Shown piece by piece: positions 17,352-25,568 of a stretch of DNA of 64,000 nucleotides (the first letter of the stretch is position 1; each line of letters starts with the position of its first letter). This stretch comes from Acidimicrobiaceae bacterium (lineage in GTDB: Bacteria > Actinomycetota > Acidimicrobiia > Acidimicrobiales > RAAP-2). Where the stretch lies: NCBI GenBank assembly GCA_027315315.1, contig DAHUYG010000039.1:38872-102871 (forward strand), given 5' to 3'. The position numbers and the translations under genes are program-made. The notes beneath the pieces are model-generated. The model saw only the letters and a list, made by a program, of their open reading frames with translations. It was not told the DNA's origin and ran no database searches.

Positions 17352-17930
17352 TCAGACCGGCCAGGGGACGATCCCGGGAACGATCCCGCCCAGGGCGAGG
17401 CGGCCCTCGAGGTCGACCACCGTGGCCCCGGCCGCCCGCACCGCCTCGGGCGTGCCCAGGACCCGCTGCACGAGGCTCTCCCCCGCCACGAGCTCGTCGG
17501 TCTCGTCGCGCACCACGAGATGCAGGGCCCTCGCGACCGGTGCGTCGGCCGCCGCCGAGGTCTGCGAGGCGTGCCTCGAATAGGAGACCACCAGCCTCGG
17601 CAGGAGCACCCGGAACAGCCCCGCCAGCCGCTCGAGCGGCCCGAGGGGCCCGAGCGCGCCGAAGACCTCCTCGACCGGGGCGGGCAGGACCACCAGGGCC
17701 TCCGCGTCGATCGCGGCGGTGCGCGGCAGGCGGTCGGCCCACAGCTCGGCGTGCCAGGCGTGCTGGTGGCTCACGGCGTCGAGATAGAGCTGGATCTCGG
17801 GCGGATAGGCCTCCTCGGCCGCCATCGATCCGGTCGTCTCGAAGAGGCGGTGCTCGATGGCGCAGTAGGCCCCGAGCATCGCGCCCGAGGCGTGCAGGTC
17901 CAGACCGCCCGGCGCGGGCGCCTGGCTCAC
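17352..17930 (-). CDS. Ferritin-like protein with HAWHxELW motif (paralogue 1)
   Basis: This 192-residue protein is related to the product of 61697-62359. Both share HAWH[AS]ELWxxRLP, a [LV][FY]RVL[LI]PR segment and, further on, a Tyr/His pair and an [FL]H-x(3-4)-DE block, positions suitable for metal ligands in a four-helix ferritin-like fold. Visible candidates are Glu26 or Glu31, His57, His60, Glu62, His120 and His137. The GTG start overlaps the nadE stop by four bases, so it is expressed with NAD synthetase. No enzymatic role is known to me. Hydrolase, oxygenase or iron storage cannot be told apart from sequence alone. Confidence 0.65.
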   Translation of the reverse strand: MSQAPAPGGLDLHASGAMLGAYCAIEHRLFETTGSMAAEEAYPPEIQLYLDAVSHQHAWHAELWADRLPRTAAIDAEALVVLPAPVEEVFGALGPLGPLERLAGLFRVLLPRLVVSYSRHASQTSAAADAPVARALHLVVRDETDELVAGESLVQRVLGTPEAVRAAGATVVDLEGRLALGGIVPGIVPWPV

Positions 17931-19708
17931 GGGGACCCGCCCGGGGTCGGCGCGGGCGGGGCCTCGGCGCGGTAGCGGTTGGTGATCGGCACCCGGCGAT
18001 CCTTGCCGAACGCCTTGGCGGTGATGCGCACGCCGGGGGGGAGCTGCCGGCGCTTGTACTCGGCCGTGTCGACGAGCCTGAGCACCGCGTCGACCACCTC
18101 GGGCGCGAAGCCCTCGGCCAGCATCTCGGGCTTCGTGCGGTCCCGCTCGACGTAGGCCTCGAGCACCGGGTCCAACAGCTCGTAGGAGGGCAGGCTCTGG
18201 TCGTCGCGCTGCTCGGGCCGCAGCTCGGCGGAGGGCGCCTTCTCCAGCACCGAGGAGGGGATCGGGTCGACCGGGCCCGGGCCGGCCCGGTCGTTGCGGT
18301 ACCGGCACAGCTCGTAGACCTGGGTCTTCGCGATGTCCTTGATGACGGCGAAGCCGCCGACGGCGTCGCCGTAGAGGGTGAAGTAGCCAGTCGCGATCTC
18401 GCTCTTGTTCCCGGTCGTGAGCACGATCCAGCCCTTGGCGTTCGACACGGCCATGAGGATCATCCCCCGCAGTCGTGACTGGAGGTTCTCGTCGGTCAGG
18501 CCCGACGGCGGGGCCCCGAGCACCGGGGTGAGCACGTCGCTCAGCGTCACGTGGGCCGGATCGATGGGCACCACGCGCACGTCGATCCCGAGCCGGCCGG
18601 CCAGCGCCAGGGCGTCGCCGATGGAGCCCGGGCTCGAATAGCGCGAGGGCATCGAGAGGGCGTGGACGTGCTCGGGACCGAGGGCGTCGGTGGCGATCGT
18701 CGCCACCAGGGCCGAGTCGATCCCGCCCGAGAGCCCGACGACCGCGTCGGTGAACCCGTTCTTCGCCAGGTAGTCCCGGGTGCCGAGGACGAGGGCCCCG
18801 TAGACCTCGGCGGTCGGCTCGAGCGGCGAGTGGATCGTCGGCGCGACGAGCGGCGAGCGCAGTTCGACGGCGTCGCTCACCGGCACGACGCGGAGGGCCG
18901 AGCTGCGCGAGCCGTTCGCGCTGGCGACGGCCACCTCGAGGACCACCAGCTCCTCGGCGAACTGCCGGGCCGCCGCGAGCACCGACCCGTCGGCGCCCAC
19001 CACCACGCTCCCCCCGTCGAAGACCAGCTCGTCCTGGCCGCCCACGAGGTTGCAGTACGCGATCGCGGCACCGCCCAGCGCGACGCGCTCGCGGAGCATG
19101 GCCAGGCGCTCGCCCCAACGCCCCTCGGAGAACGGCGAAGCGTTGATGTTGACCACCACCTCGGCGCCGCCCCGGCCGAGCTCGACCACCGGCCCCTCCG
19201 GCGACCAGACGTCCTCGCAGATGGAGATGCCGACCGCCACCCCGGCCACCTCGTAGAGGACGTGGGGCTCGGTGCCGGGGCTGAACCACCGGCGCTCGTC
19301 GAAGACCCCATAGTTGGGCAGGTCCCGCTTGTGGTAGCTCGCGATCACCCGACCGCCGGCGCACAGGGCGGCGGCGTTCCACAGGCGCGCCGGGGGCCTC
19401 GTGCCACCCCCGTCGCCCATCTGCTCGCCGCTCGGATGCTCGTCGGTCTCCACGTAGCCCACGACCGCGGCGGTGCGCCGGGTCGCTGCCGCGACCTCGC
19501 GCATGGCCGCCGTGGTGTCGGCGAGGAAGCGTGGCTTCATGAGCAGGTCCTCGGGCGGGTACCCGGTGATCGCGAGCTCGGGGAACAGGCACAGGTCCGC
19601 CCCCGCCTCCTCGGCCCGCTCGAGCGCGTCGACGATGCGGGCGACGTTGCCGGAGAGATCGCCCACGACGAGATTGAGCTGGGCCATCGCCAGCCGGAGC
19701 GCAGGCAC
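17927..19708 (-). CDS. nadE: Glutamine-dependent NAD+ synthetase
   Basis: The 593-residue protein makes NAD+ from nicotinate adenine dinucleotide, with ammonia from glutamine. The N-terminal glutaminase (nitrilase fold) has the triad Glu44 (FPELAITGYPPEDL), Lys127 (YHKRDLPNYG) and Cys164 (GISICEDVW). The C-terminal synthetase has the pyrophosphate-binding SGGIDS at 327-332. I chose the GTG at 19708 because VPALRLAMAQLNLVVGDL is the conserved N-terminus; the ATG at 19687 would cut the first strand. A ferritin-like gene follows with a GTGA overlap. Confidence 0.93.
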   Translation of the reverse strand: MPALRLAMAQLNLVVGDLSGNVARIVDALERAEEAGADLCLFPELAITGYPPEDLLMKPRFLADTTAAMREVAAATRRTAAVVGYVETDEHPSGEQMGDGGGTRPPARLWNAAALCAGGRVIASYHKRDLPNYGVFDERRWFSPGTEPHVLYEVAGVAVGISICEDVWSPEGPVVELGRGGAEVVVNINASPFSEGRWGERLAMLRERVALGGAAIAYCNLVGGQDELVFDGGSVVVGADGSVLAAARQFAEELVVLEVAVASANGSRSSALRVVPVSDAVELRSPLVAPTIHSPLEPTAEVYGALVLGTRDYLAKNGFTDAVVGLSGGIDSALVATIATDALGPEHVHALSMPSRYSSPGSIGDALALAGRLGIDVRVVPIDPAHVTLSDVLTPVLGAPPSGLTDENLQSRLRGMILMAVSNAKGWIVLTTGNKSEIATGYFTLYGDAVGGFAVIKDIAKTQVYELCRYRNDRAGPGPVDPIPSSVLEKAPSAELRPEQRDDQSLPSYELLDPVLEAYVERDRTKPEMLAEGFAPEVVDAVLRLVDTAEYKRRQLPPGVRITAKAFGKDRRVPITNRYRAEAPPAPTPGGSP

Positions 19709-19805
19709 GACGTGCAGCCTACCGGCGCTCCCACCACGGACTTCGTGGCCCGCGGGCTGGCCGAGCCGACCGGGGCGGCCCTCCGGGGGTGCGACAATCG
19801 GCGGC

Positions 19806-20231
19806 GTGAACGCGCTCGAGGAAGGCACCGCCGCCCGCATCGACTTCGAGAAGATCCGGAGGGCGGCCGCGAGCCCCCAGGGTCTCATCCCCGTGGTCCT
19901 CCAGCACGCGGAGAGCCGCGAGGTGCTCTTCGTGGGCTACGCGAACGAGCTCGCGCTCGCCGAGACGCTCGCCACCGGCAAGGCGGTGCTCTGGTCGGCG
20001 TCCCGCGACGAGCTCTGGCGCAAGGGGGCGACCTCGGGCGACGAGCTCGAGCTCGCCGAGGTCCGGGTCAACTGCGAGCAGAACGCCCTCTTGTACCTGG
20101 TGCGGCCGGTGACCGGCGGGGTCTGCCACACGACCGGCCCCTCGGGTGCGGCCCGCCCGACCTGCTTCTACCGCCGGCTGATCTCGACCGGCGAGCTCGA
20201 GTTCGTAGAGGGATCCTCCCCGTCGGGGTGA
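19806..20231 (+). CDS. hisI: Phosphoribosyl-AMP cyclohydrolase
   Basis: The 141-residue enzyme opens the purine ring of PR-AMP in histidine synthesis. It carries VLFVGYANELALAETL, the WSASRDELWRKGATSG block and the zinc and metal ligands in VNCEQNALL and GGVCHTTG with a following TCFYRR. The GTG start at 19806 has GACAAT seven bases upstream. No other his gene is adjacent. Confidence 0.9.
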   Translation: MNALEEGTAARIDFEKIRRAAASPQGLIPVVLQHAESREVLFVGYANELALAETLATGKAVLWSASRDELWRKGATSGDELELAEVRVNCEQNALLYLVRPVTGGVCHTTGPSGAARPTCFYRRLISTGELEFVEGSSPSG

Positions 20232-20662
20232 CCGTCCGGGACTCAGAGGTCGTGGATCCAGTTCGGCAGGGCTCTGACCAGGAACGTCTCGCCAAAGTGA
20301 CGATCTGACGTTGGAAACTCCAAACTCTCGTTGACGCGACCACTTGGCGCGCTTGTTCAGGCCGCACTCCCGAGTCGCACTGCGGGTCGTCCCTGTTCGC
20401 GCCCCGCGGCGGTGACGCCGGCGCCCCAGCCGGGTGCGCGTCCGTTGTCGGGCGGAGTCCCTGCCACGCCGCCGAGGCCTGCCTTTGCCAGGAGCCAGGA
20501 CACCACGGAGTTGGAGGTCCGCATCTCCCCGCAGCCCCTGTTGCGGGACACCATCTGCCATTCGCTGCGGATTGCCTGGAGGACGTCCAGGTGCGCGGCA
20601 CGTCGGGCGCGGCCCGCACGGAGAGCCGGGCCATGGGGACGACCCGGTCCTCCCATTTCGGT
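20232..20662 (+). other. Gene-poor stretch with a possible minus-strand coding remnant
   Basis: No convincing intact gene is present. On the minus strand, about 20390-20570 reads MRTSNSVVSWLLAKAGL and then PPDNGRAPGWGAGV, which looks like real protein rather than frame noise. It lacks a start of its own and sits beside the decayed toxin-antitoxin pair, so it may be the worn end of another accessory gene. I cannot name the family. Confidence 0.3.
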
Positions 20663-20891
20663 ATGCCGTTCGAGCGGATCTCGGTGGACCCCGGACCATG
20701 GGTGGGGTGCCCTGCATCCGGGGCACCCGGATCCCCGGCGGCCACGGTTGTGGGCATGGTGGCCCACAACATGACGACCGAGGAGATCTTGGCGACCTTC
20801 CCCATCTCTCGGCCGAGGACATCCACGGAGCCCTGCCTACGCCGCGATCGTCGTCGACGAACGCGAGCTGCCCCTGTGCTCCACATCGTGA
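20663..20891 (+). pseudogene. DUF433-family antitoxin, frameshifted remnant
   Basis: DUF433-type antitoxin sequence can be rebuilt from three frames: MPFERISVDPGP, then MGGVPCIRGTRIP, then ATVVGMVAHNMTTEEILATF, then LSAEDIHGAL and YAAIVVDERELPL before a stop at 20889-20891. At least three indels are needed, so the gene is dead unless the sequence is wrong. The rebuilt stop overlaps the toxin remnant's GTG by four bases (GTGA), which preserves the original operon layout. Confidence 0.75.
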
Positions 20892-21265
20892 GCTTCCCGG
20901 TCGACGCGTCTCTGTCGGACCGCGTCCCGGCCCTCCTCTGCGTCGCGGATCACGACACCGTCCATGTCGAAGACCGGGGCCTGTTCGGCGCCGAAGACAC
21001 TCAGGTGACGGGCGGCTGCAGCGGCTGAGCACCCGGGTCCTCGTTTCGTCAGACGCGGACCCGGGGCGAGCTTCTGGCTCTGGACCGGCAACCCGGGCCA
21101 AGCGTCGTGCTGCTGTGGCAAGCACCGCGGCGCCCCGAAGCTCAGCTGGGACTCCTTCTTGCCAACGTCGAGTCGGCCGAGAGCGAACCGGAGCGAGGCG
21201 CCGTGCTGGTTCTTACGCCTGGCCGGGCGCGCCTCGGGGCGCTCCCGATCGAGCGGCACTCCTGA
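20888..21265 (+). pseudogene. DUF5615 PIN-like toxin, frameshifted remnant
   Basis: The first frame gives VSFPVDASLSDRVPALL and HDTVHVEDRGLFGAEDTQV, the typical N-terminus of PIN-like DUF5615 toxins. A second frame continues RLQRLSTRVLVSSDAD, and a third carries VVLLWQAPRRPEAQLGLLLA through RARLGALPIERHS to the stop at 21263-21265. All parts of the family are present, but two or more frameshifts break them. It is the former partner of the DUF433 remnant. An intact pair of the same general kind lies at 36764-37553. Confidence 0.75.
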
Positions 21266-21391
21266 CCACGGTCAGTGACCAACGAGTGGCCGCGCCGACG
21301 GCCGGGAGGAAGCCCGCGAGATCGTCTGACGGCCCCACGACGGCCCAAGACCCGCTCTCGAGAGCAAAGCCCCGGTCAGAGCACCTATTCC

Positions 21392-22813
21392 CTAGATGTC
21401 GTAGTAGAGGACGAACTCGTAGGGGTGAGGGCGCAGCCGCACCGCGTCGCCCTCCTCGAAGCGCTTGTACTCGAGCCACGTGTCGATCAGGTCGTCGGTG
21501 AAGACGCCGCCGACGGTCAGGAACTCGCGATCGGCCTCGATGGCCTCGAGCGCCTCTTCGAGCGAGCCCGGGGTGTGGGCGATCTGCGCCAGCTCGGCGG
21601 CCGGAAGGTCGAAGAGGTCCTTGTCGACCGGCGCCGGCGGCTCGATCTTGTTCTGCACCCCGTCGAGCCCGGCGAGGAGCATCGCCGAGAACGCGAGGTA
21701 GGGGTTGCAGGCCGGGTCGGGGCAACGGAACTCGATGCGCTTGGCCTTGGGGCTCGACGAGTAGAGCGGGATGCGGCAGGCCGCCGAGCGGTTCCGCTGC
21801 GAGTACACCAGGTTGACCGGCGCCTCGTAGCCGGGCACGAGGCGCTTGTAGGAGTTGGTGGTCGGCGCCGCGAACCCGAGGATGGCCCGGGCGTGCTTGA
21901 GCAGGCCCCCCACGTACCAGCGACCGATGTCCGAGAGCCCGCCGTAGCCATCGCCGTAGAAGAGCGGCTCGCCGTCCTTCCAGAGCGACTGGTGGCAGTG
22001 CATCCCCGAGCCGTTCTCCTGGAACAGCGGCTTGGGCATGAAGGTGGCCGAGTACCCGTTGGCGTACGCGACGTTCTTCACCACGTACTTGTAGAGGGTC
22101 AGCTTGTCGGCCATGGTCGCCATGGTGTCGAAGCGCATGTCGATCTCGGCCTGGCCGCCGGTCGCCACCTCGTGGTGCTGCACCTCGATCTCGATGCCCA
22201 TGCTCTCCATGGTGAGGATCATCTCGCTGCGGAGGTCCTGGAACTTGTCGTTGGGCGGGACCGGGAAGTAGCCCTCCTGGCTCCGGAGCTTGTAGCCCTG
22301 GTTGGGGAACTCGGGGCTCGGCATGTTCCAGTGCCCCTCGACCGAGTCGACGCGATAGGTGGCGAAGTTGGTGCCCTGCCCGTACTCGACGTGGTCGAAG
22401 ATGAAGAACTCGGCCTCGGGACCGAAGTACGCGACATCGGCGATGCCGGTCGAGCGCAGGTAGTCCTCGGCCTTGCGCGCGATGTGGCGCGGGTCGCGCG
22501 AGTAGGGCTCGAGGGTGACCGGGTCGTGGACGAAGCAGTTGATGTTGAGCGTCTTGTGCTGCCTGAAGGGGTCGAGCACGGCGGTGTTGGAGTCCGGGAG
22601 CAGGATCATGTCGGACTCCTGGATCTCCTGGAACCCGCGAATCGAGGAGCCGTCGAAACCGAACCCCTCGCTGAACTTCTCCTCGGTCAGCTCGTGGGCG
22701 GGCACCGAAAAGTGCTGGGTCATGCCCGGGAGGTCGACGAAGCGGATGTCGACGATCTCGACGGCCTCGTCCTTGAGGAGCTTCAGCACCTCCGATGGGG
22801 TGCGCTTGATCAC
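21392..22813 (-). CDS. glnA: Type I glutamine synthetase (GlnA), Tyr-to-Phe at adenylylation site
   Basis: The 473-residue enzyme makes glutamine from glutamate and ammonia. It has [11 protein letters not shown], the metal/glutamate block [12 protein letters not shown], the [12 protein letters not shown] motif and NRSAACRIP. Its length fits the beta subtype. The loop that normally carries the adenylylated tyrosine (xLYDLP or xLYELP) reads KDLFDLP, with Phe401, so control by adenylylation may be lost. The GTG start has AGGAGG about six bases upstream. A second glutamine synthetase starts divergently 235 bases away. Confidence 0.93.
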   Translation of the reverse strand: MIKRTPSEVLKLLKDEAVEIVDIRFVDLPGMTQHFSVPAHELTEEKFSEGFGFDGSSIRGFQEIQESDMILLPDSNTAVLDPFRQHKTLNINCFVHDPVTLEPYSRDPRHIARKAEDYLRSTGIADVAYFGPEAEFFIFDHVEYGQGTNFATYRVDSVEGHWNMPSPEFPNQGYKLRSQEGYFPVPPNDKFQDLRSEMILTMESMGIEIEVQHHEVATGGQAEIDMRFDTMATMADKLTLYKYVVKNVAYANGYSATFMPKPLFQENGSGMHCHQSLWKDGEPLFYGDGYGGLSDIGRWYVGGLLKHARAILGFAAPTTNSYKRLVPGYEAPVNLVYSQRNRSAACRIPLYSSSPKAKRIEFRCPDPACNPYLAFSAMLLAGLDGVQNKIEPPAPVDKDLFDLPAAELAQIAHTPGSLEEALEAIEADREFLTVGGVFTDDLIDTWLEYKRFEEGDAVRLRPHPYEFVLYYDI

Positions 22814-22949
22814 GTTTCCTCCTGACTGACCCGGACTCGCCGGGCAATTCGTTGCGACCGCCGGCTGCGTGCGAACGCGGTTCGTCCGGCCGGGTGGGGC
22901 CCTCGCCCGAGAGTCTGGTGGCGCTCGGTTTCCTCGCTGTTGCCCGTGT

Positions 22950-22966
22950 GTAAACGGAGCGTGAAC
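22950..22966 (+). promoter_or_regulatory. Candidate GlnR-like half-sites between the glutamine synthetase genes
   Basis: GTAAAC at 22950-22955 and GTGAAC at 22961-22966 are direct repeats eleven bases apart, matching the spacing and rough form of actinobacterial GlnR half-sites (GTnAC/GAAAC). They sit in the divergent promoter of the two glutamine synthetases, next to a GlnR-like regulator gene. The match is loose and rests on two half-sites. Confidence 0.3.
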
Positions 22967-23048
22967 TCCTCGGCCAAAGGCGCTGGGCTGGGGCTCGGCG
23001 GACGCTAACCCATTCCGGGCCCCCTTTGCGACCTGGAAGAATGGGGCG

Positions 23049-24389
23049 GTGCAGGACCGCCGGGACTACGTGTTGCGCACCGTCGAGGAGCGGGGCATCC
23101 GCTTCGTGCAGCTCTGGTTCACCGACGTGCTCGGCACCCCCAAGACCTTCAACATCACCCCCGCCGAGCTCGAGAACGCGCTCGACGAGGGCATGACCTT
23201 CGACGGCTCGGCCATCGACGGCTTCAGCCGGGTCCAGGAGTCCGACGTCCTGGCCCGACCGGACGCCAACACCTTCCAGCTCATCCCGTGGCACGGCCAC
23301 GCCGAGCCGGTCGCCCGGGTGTTCTGCGACATCTTCAACCTCGACCAGACCCCCTTCGAGGGCTGCCCGCGCCACGCGCTTCGCCGCACGCTCGAGCGGG
23401 CCAGCAGCGCCGGCTACACGTTCTTCGCATCGCCCGAGGTCGAGTACTTCTACTTCGCCGGCGCGGATCTCGAGGCGACCCGGCCGCCCCAGCCGATCGA
23501 CGCCGGCTCGTATTTCGACCTGACCGGGGCCGACCTCTCGAGCGACCTTCGCCGGCGCAGCGTGCTCGTCTTGGAGGAGATGGGCATCCCCGTCGAGCAC
23601 GCGCAGCACGAGGACGCGCCCGGACAACAGGAGATCGACCTCCGCTACACCGACGCGCTCACCATGGCCGACACTGTCATGACGGTGCGCCTGGTCGTGA
23701 AGGAGCTGGCCCGTCAGGACGGGGTGCACGCGAGCTTCATGCCCAAGCCCCTGGCCGGCGTGCAGGGCTCTGGGATGCACACCCATCTCTCCCTCTGGCA
23801 GGGGGAGCGCAACGCCTTCAGCGACCCCGAGGACCCCTACGGGCTCTCGCCGGTCGCCAAGCACTTCATGGCGGGCCTGCTGCGCCACGCCCGCGAGATC
23901 ACCGCGATCACCAACCAGTGGGTGAATTCCTACAAGCGCCTCGTCCTCGGCTACGAGGCCCCCATCCACGTGAGCTGGGCCCGCAACAACCGCAGCGCGT
24001 TGGTGCGGGTACCCGTCGTGAAGCGGGGCAAGGTGGAATCGACCCGCGTCGAGTACCGGGCACCGGACTCCGCGTGCAACCCGTACCTCGCGTTTGCGGT
24101 CGTGCTCGCCGCCGGCCTGCGAGGGATCGAGGAGCGCTACGAGCTGCCCCCCGAGGCCGACGCCAACCTCTACGACCTCTCGCCCGAGGAGCTCGCGGCC
24201 AACCACATCGGCTCGCTGCCGATCAGCCTGAACGACGCCGTCGACGAGATGGAGCGCTCCAAGCTCCTCCTTGACACCCTGGGCGACCACGTCTTCGAGT
24301 GGTTCTTGCGCAACAAGCGCGCCGAGTGGACGGCCTACCGCGCCGAGGTCACCCCCTTCGAGCTCAAGCGCTACCTGCCGGTGCTCTGA
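23049..24389 (+). CDS. Second glutamine synthetase (alpha-like)
   Basis: This 446-residue type I glutamine synthetase has [41 protein letters not shown] and [10 protein letters not shown]. Its length and short loops fit the alpha subtype, which is usually feedback-controlled rather than adenylylated. The loop tyrosine is present here (NLYDLS), unlike in the neighbour. The GTG start has AAGAAT six bases upstream. The GlnR-like regulator begins one base after its stop, so the two are an operon. A role as gamma-glutamyl-polyamine synthetase is possible but not indicated by context. Confidence 0.88.
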   Translation: MQDRRDYVLRTVEERGIRFVQLWFTDVLGTPKTFNITPAELENALDEGMTFDGSAIDGFSRVQESDVLARPDANTFQLIPWHGHAEPVARVFCDIFNLDQTPFEGCPRHALRRTLERASSAGYTFFASPEVEYFYFAGADLEATRPPQPIDAGSYFDLTGADLSSDLRRRSVLVLEEMGIPVEHAQHEDAPGQQEIDLRYTDALTMADTVMTVRLVVKELARQDGVHASFMPKPLAGVQGSGMHTHLSLWQGERNAFSDPEDPYGLSPVAKHFMAGLLRHAREITAITNQWVNSYKRLVLGYEAPIHVSWARNNRSALVRVPVVKRGKVESTRVEYRAPDSACNPYLAFAVVLAAGLRGIEERYELPPEADANLYDLSPEELAANHIGSLPISLNDAVDEMERSKLLLDTLGDHVFEWFLRNKRAEWTAYRAEVTPFELKRYLPVL

Positions 24390-24390
24390 G

Positions 24391-25203
24391 ATGGCGCCCG
24401 GCATGCTCTCGCGCCGCCTCGTCAAGGTGGCCCGCGGCGTCGAGCCGCTGCTCTGCTACCCCGACCCGCTGCCGGCCGAGTGGGCCCGGCCCCTGCGCGA
24501 GGCGGGGTACGACCTCGTCTGCGTCCCCAACACCGCTGCGGCGGCGACCCTCGAGCGCTCCGGCGAGGCCGCCTGGACGGGCGCGGTGGTGTGCGCGACC
24601 GACGACATGGCCGAGGCCATGGCCCTGTGCCGGTACCTGCGCCGGCGCGAGGAGCCGGTCGCCCCGCTCCTCTTGATCGTCGCCCGCCACGAGGTGCACG
24701 AGCTCCGGCTGCGCAACGACCTGTTCGACGACTTCTGCGTCGCTCCGCTGCACCCCGGCGAGCTCGGGGCACGCATCCAGCACCTCTACTGGCGCAGCGG
24801 CGAACCCGCCGACCACGCGGTCGTCGAGCACGGTCCCCTCGTCCTCAACCTCGAGACCTACCAGGCCGGGATCGCGGGCCGGACGCTCGACCTCACCTAC
24901 ATGGAGTACCAGCTGCTGCGGTTCCTCGCGACCCACCCGGGCAAGGTCTTCACCCGCGAGACGCTGCTCAACCAGGTCTGGGGCTACGAGTACTACGGCG
25001 GTGCCCGCACGGTGGACGTGCACGTCCGGCGGCTGCGGGCCAAGCTCGGCGAGGAGCACGCCCACCTCATCCAGACCGTCCGCTCGGTCGGCTACCGGCT
25101 GGGGCAGACCGCCTGGGCCGGGGCCCAGCCGCTCGAGGCGTCCGAGGGACCCGAGCCGGGAATCGGCCCCGACGCTCAGGCGCGCCTCGCGGCCGAGCGC
25201 TGA
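24391..25203 (+). CDS. GlnR-like OmpR-family response regulator
   Basis: The 270-residue protein has a receiver-like N-terminal domain (about residues 15-130) in which the usual N-terminal acidic pair and phospho-Asp context are poor. A classic winged helix follows from about 145 (LDLTYMEYQLLRFLATHPGK, then TVDVHVRRLRAKLGEE and VRSVGYRLG). An orphan OmpR-type protein with a degenerate receiver and glutamine synthetase as operon partner fits GlnR-type nitrogen control. It begins one base after the glutamine synthetase stop. The 3' end overlaps the convergent RidA gene by 28 bases. Confidence 0.8.
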   Translation: MAPGMLSRRLVKVARGVEPLLCYPDPLPAEWARPLREAGYDLVCVPNTAAAATLERSGEAAWTGAVVCATDDMAEAMALCRYLRRREEPVAPLLLIVARHEVHELRLRNDLFDDFCVAPLHPGELGARIQHLYWRSGEPADHAVVEHGPLVLNLETYQAGIAGRTLDLTYMEYQLLRFLATHPGKVFTRETLLNQVWGYEYYGGARTVDVHVRRLRAKLGEEHAHLIQTVRSVGYRLGQTAWAGAQPLEASEGPEPGIGPDAQARLAAER

Positions 25204-25568
25204 GCGTCCTCGGCGACATAGGCGAAGACGGCGACCTCGGCGCGGGCGCCGAGCGGGAGCGCTGCGACGCCAACCGCCGTGCGCGCCGGGGGTTGGTCGC
25301 CGAAGGCCTCGATCCACACCTCGTTGGCCACGCGGTAGTCCGCCATGTCGACGAGGTAGAGCGTGGCGCTGACCACGTCGGACATCGCCGCCCCGGCCTC
25401 GGCGAGCACCGACGCCACGTTGGCGAGCGCCTGGCGGAGCTCGGCCTCGGTCCCCCCCTCCACGAGCTCGGGGCCCCGGTCGCCGGCCACGATGCCGATC
25501 TGGCCCGAGGTGACGATCCATTCCCCGGCCCGCCGGAACGGCGAGTAGGGACCGACCGGGCGGCTCAT
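25176..25568 (-). CDS. RidA/YjgF-family protein
   Basis: The 130-residue protein matches the Rid family, which hydrolyses reactive imines or enamines. Typical parts are VGPYSPFRRAGEWIVTSGQIG, the segment ALANVASVLAEAGAAMSDVV and VEVAVFAYV-like AEVAVFAYVAE. The Arg that binds the substrate carboxylate in RidA is expected near PPARTAVGVAALP, where an Arg is present. The ATG overlaps the stop of the preceding fusion gene (ATGA). Confidence 0.85.
   Translation of the reverse strand: MSRPVGPYSPFRRAGEWIVTSGQIGIVAGDRGPELVEGGTEAELRQALANVASVLAEAGAAMSDVVSATLYLVDMADYRVANEVWIEAFGDQPPARTAVGVAALPLGARAEVAVFAYVAEDAQRSAARRA

Noticed and set aside
21213..24425. 1070-residue minus-strand frame across both glutamine synthetases
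   Set aside because: It is out of frame with glnA and antisense to the second enzyme, with no recognisable domains.
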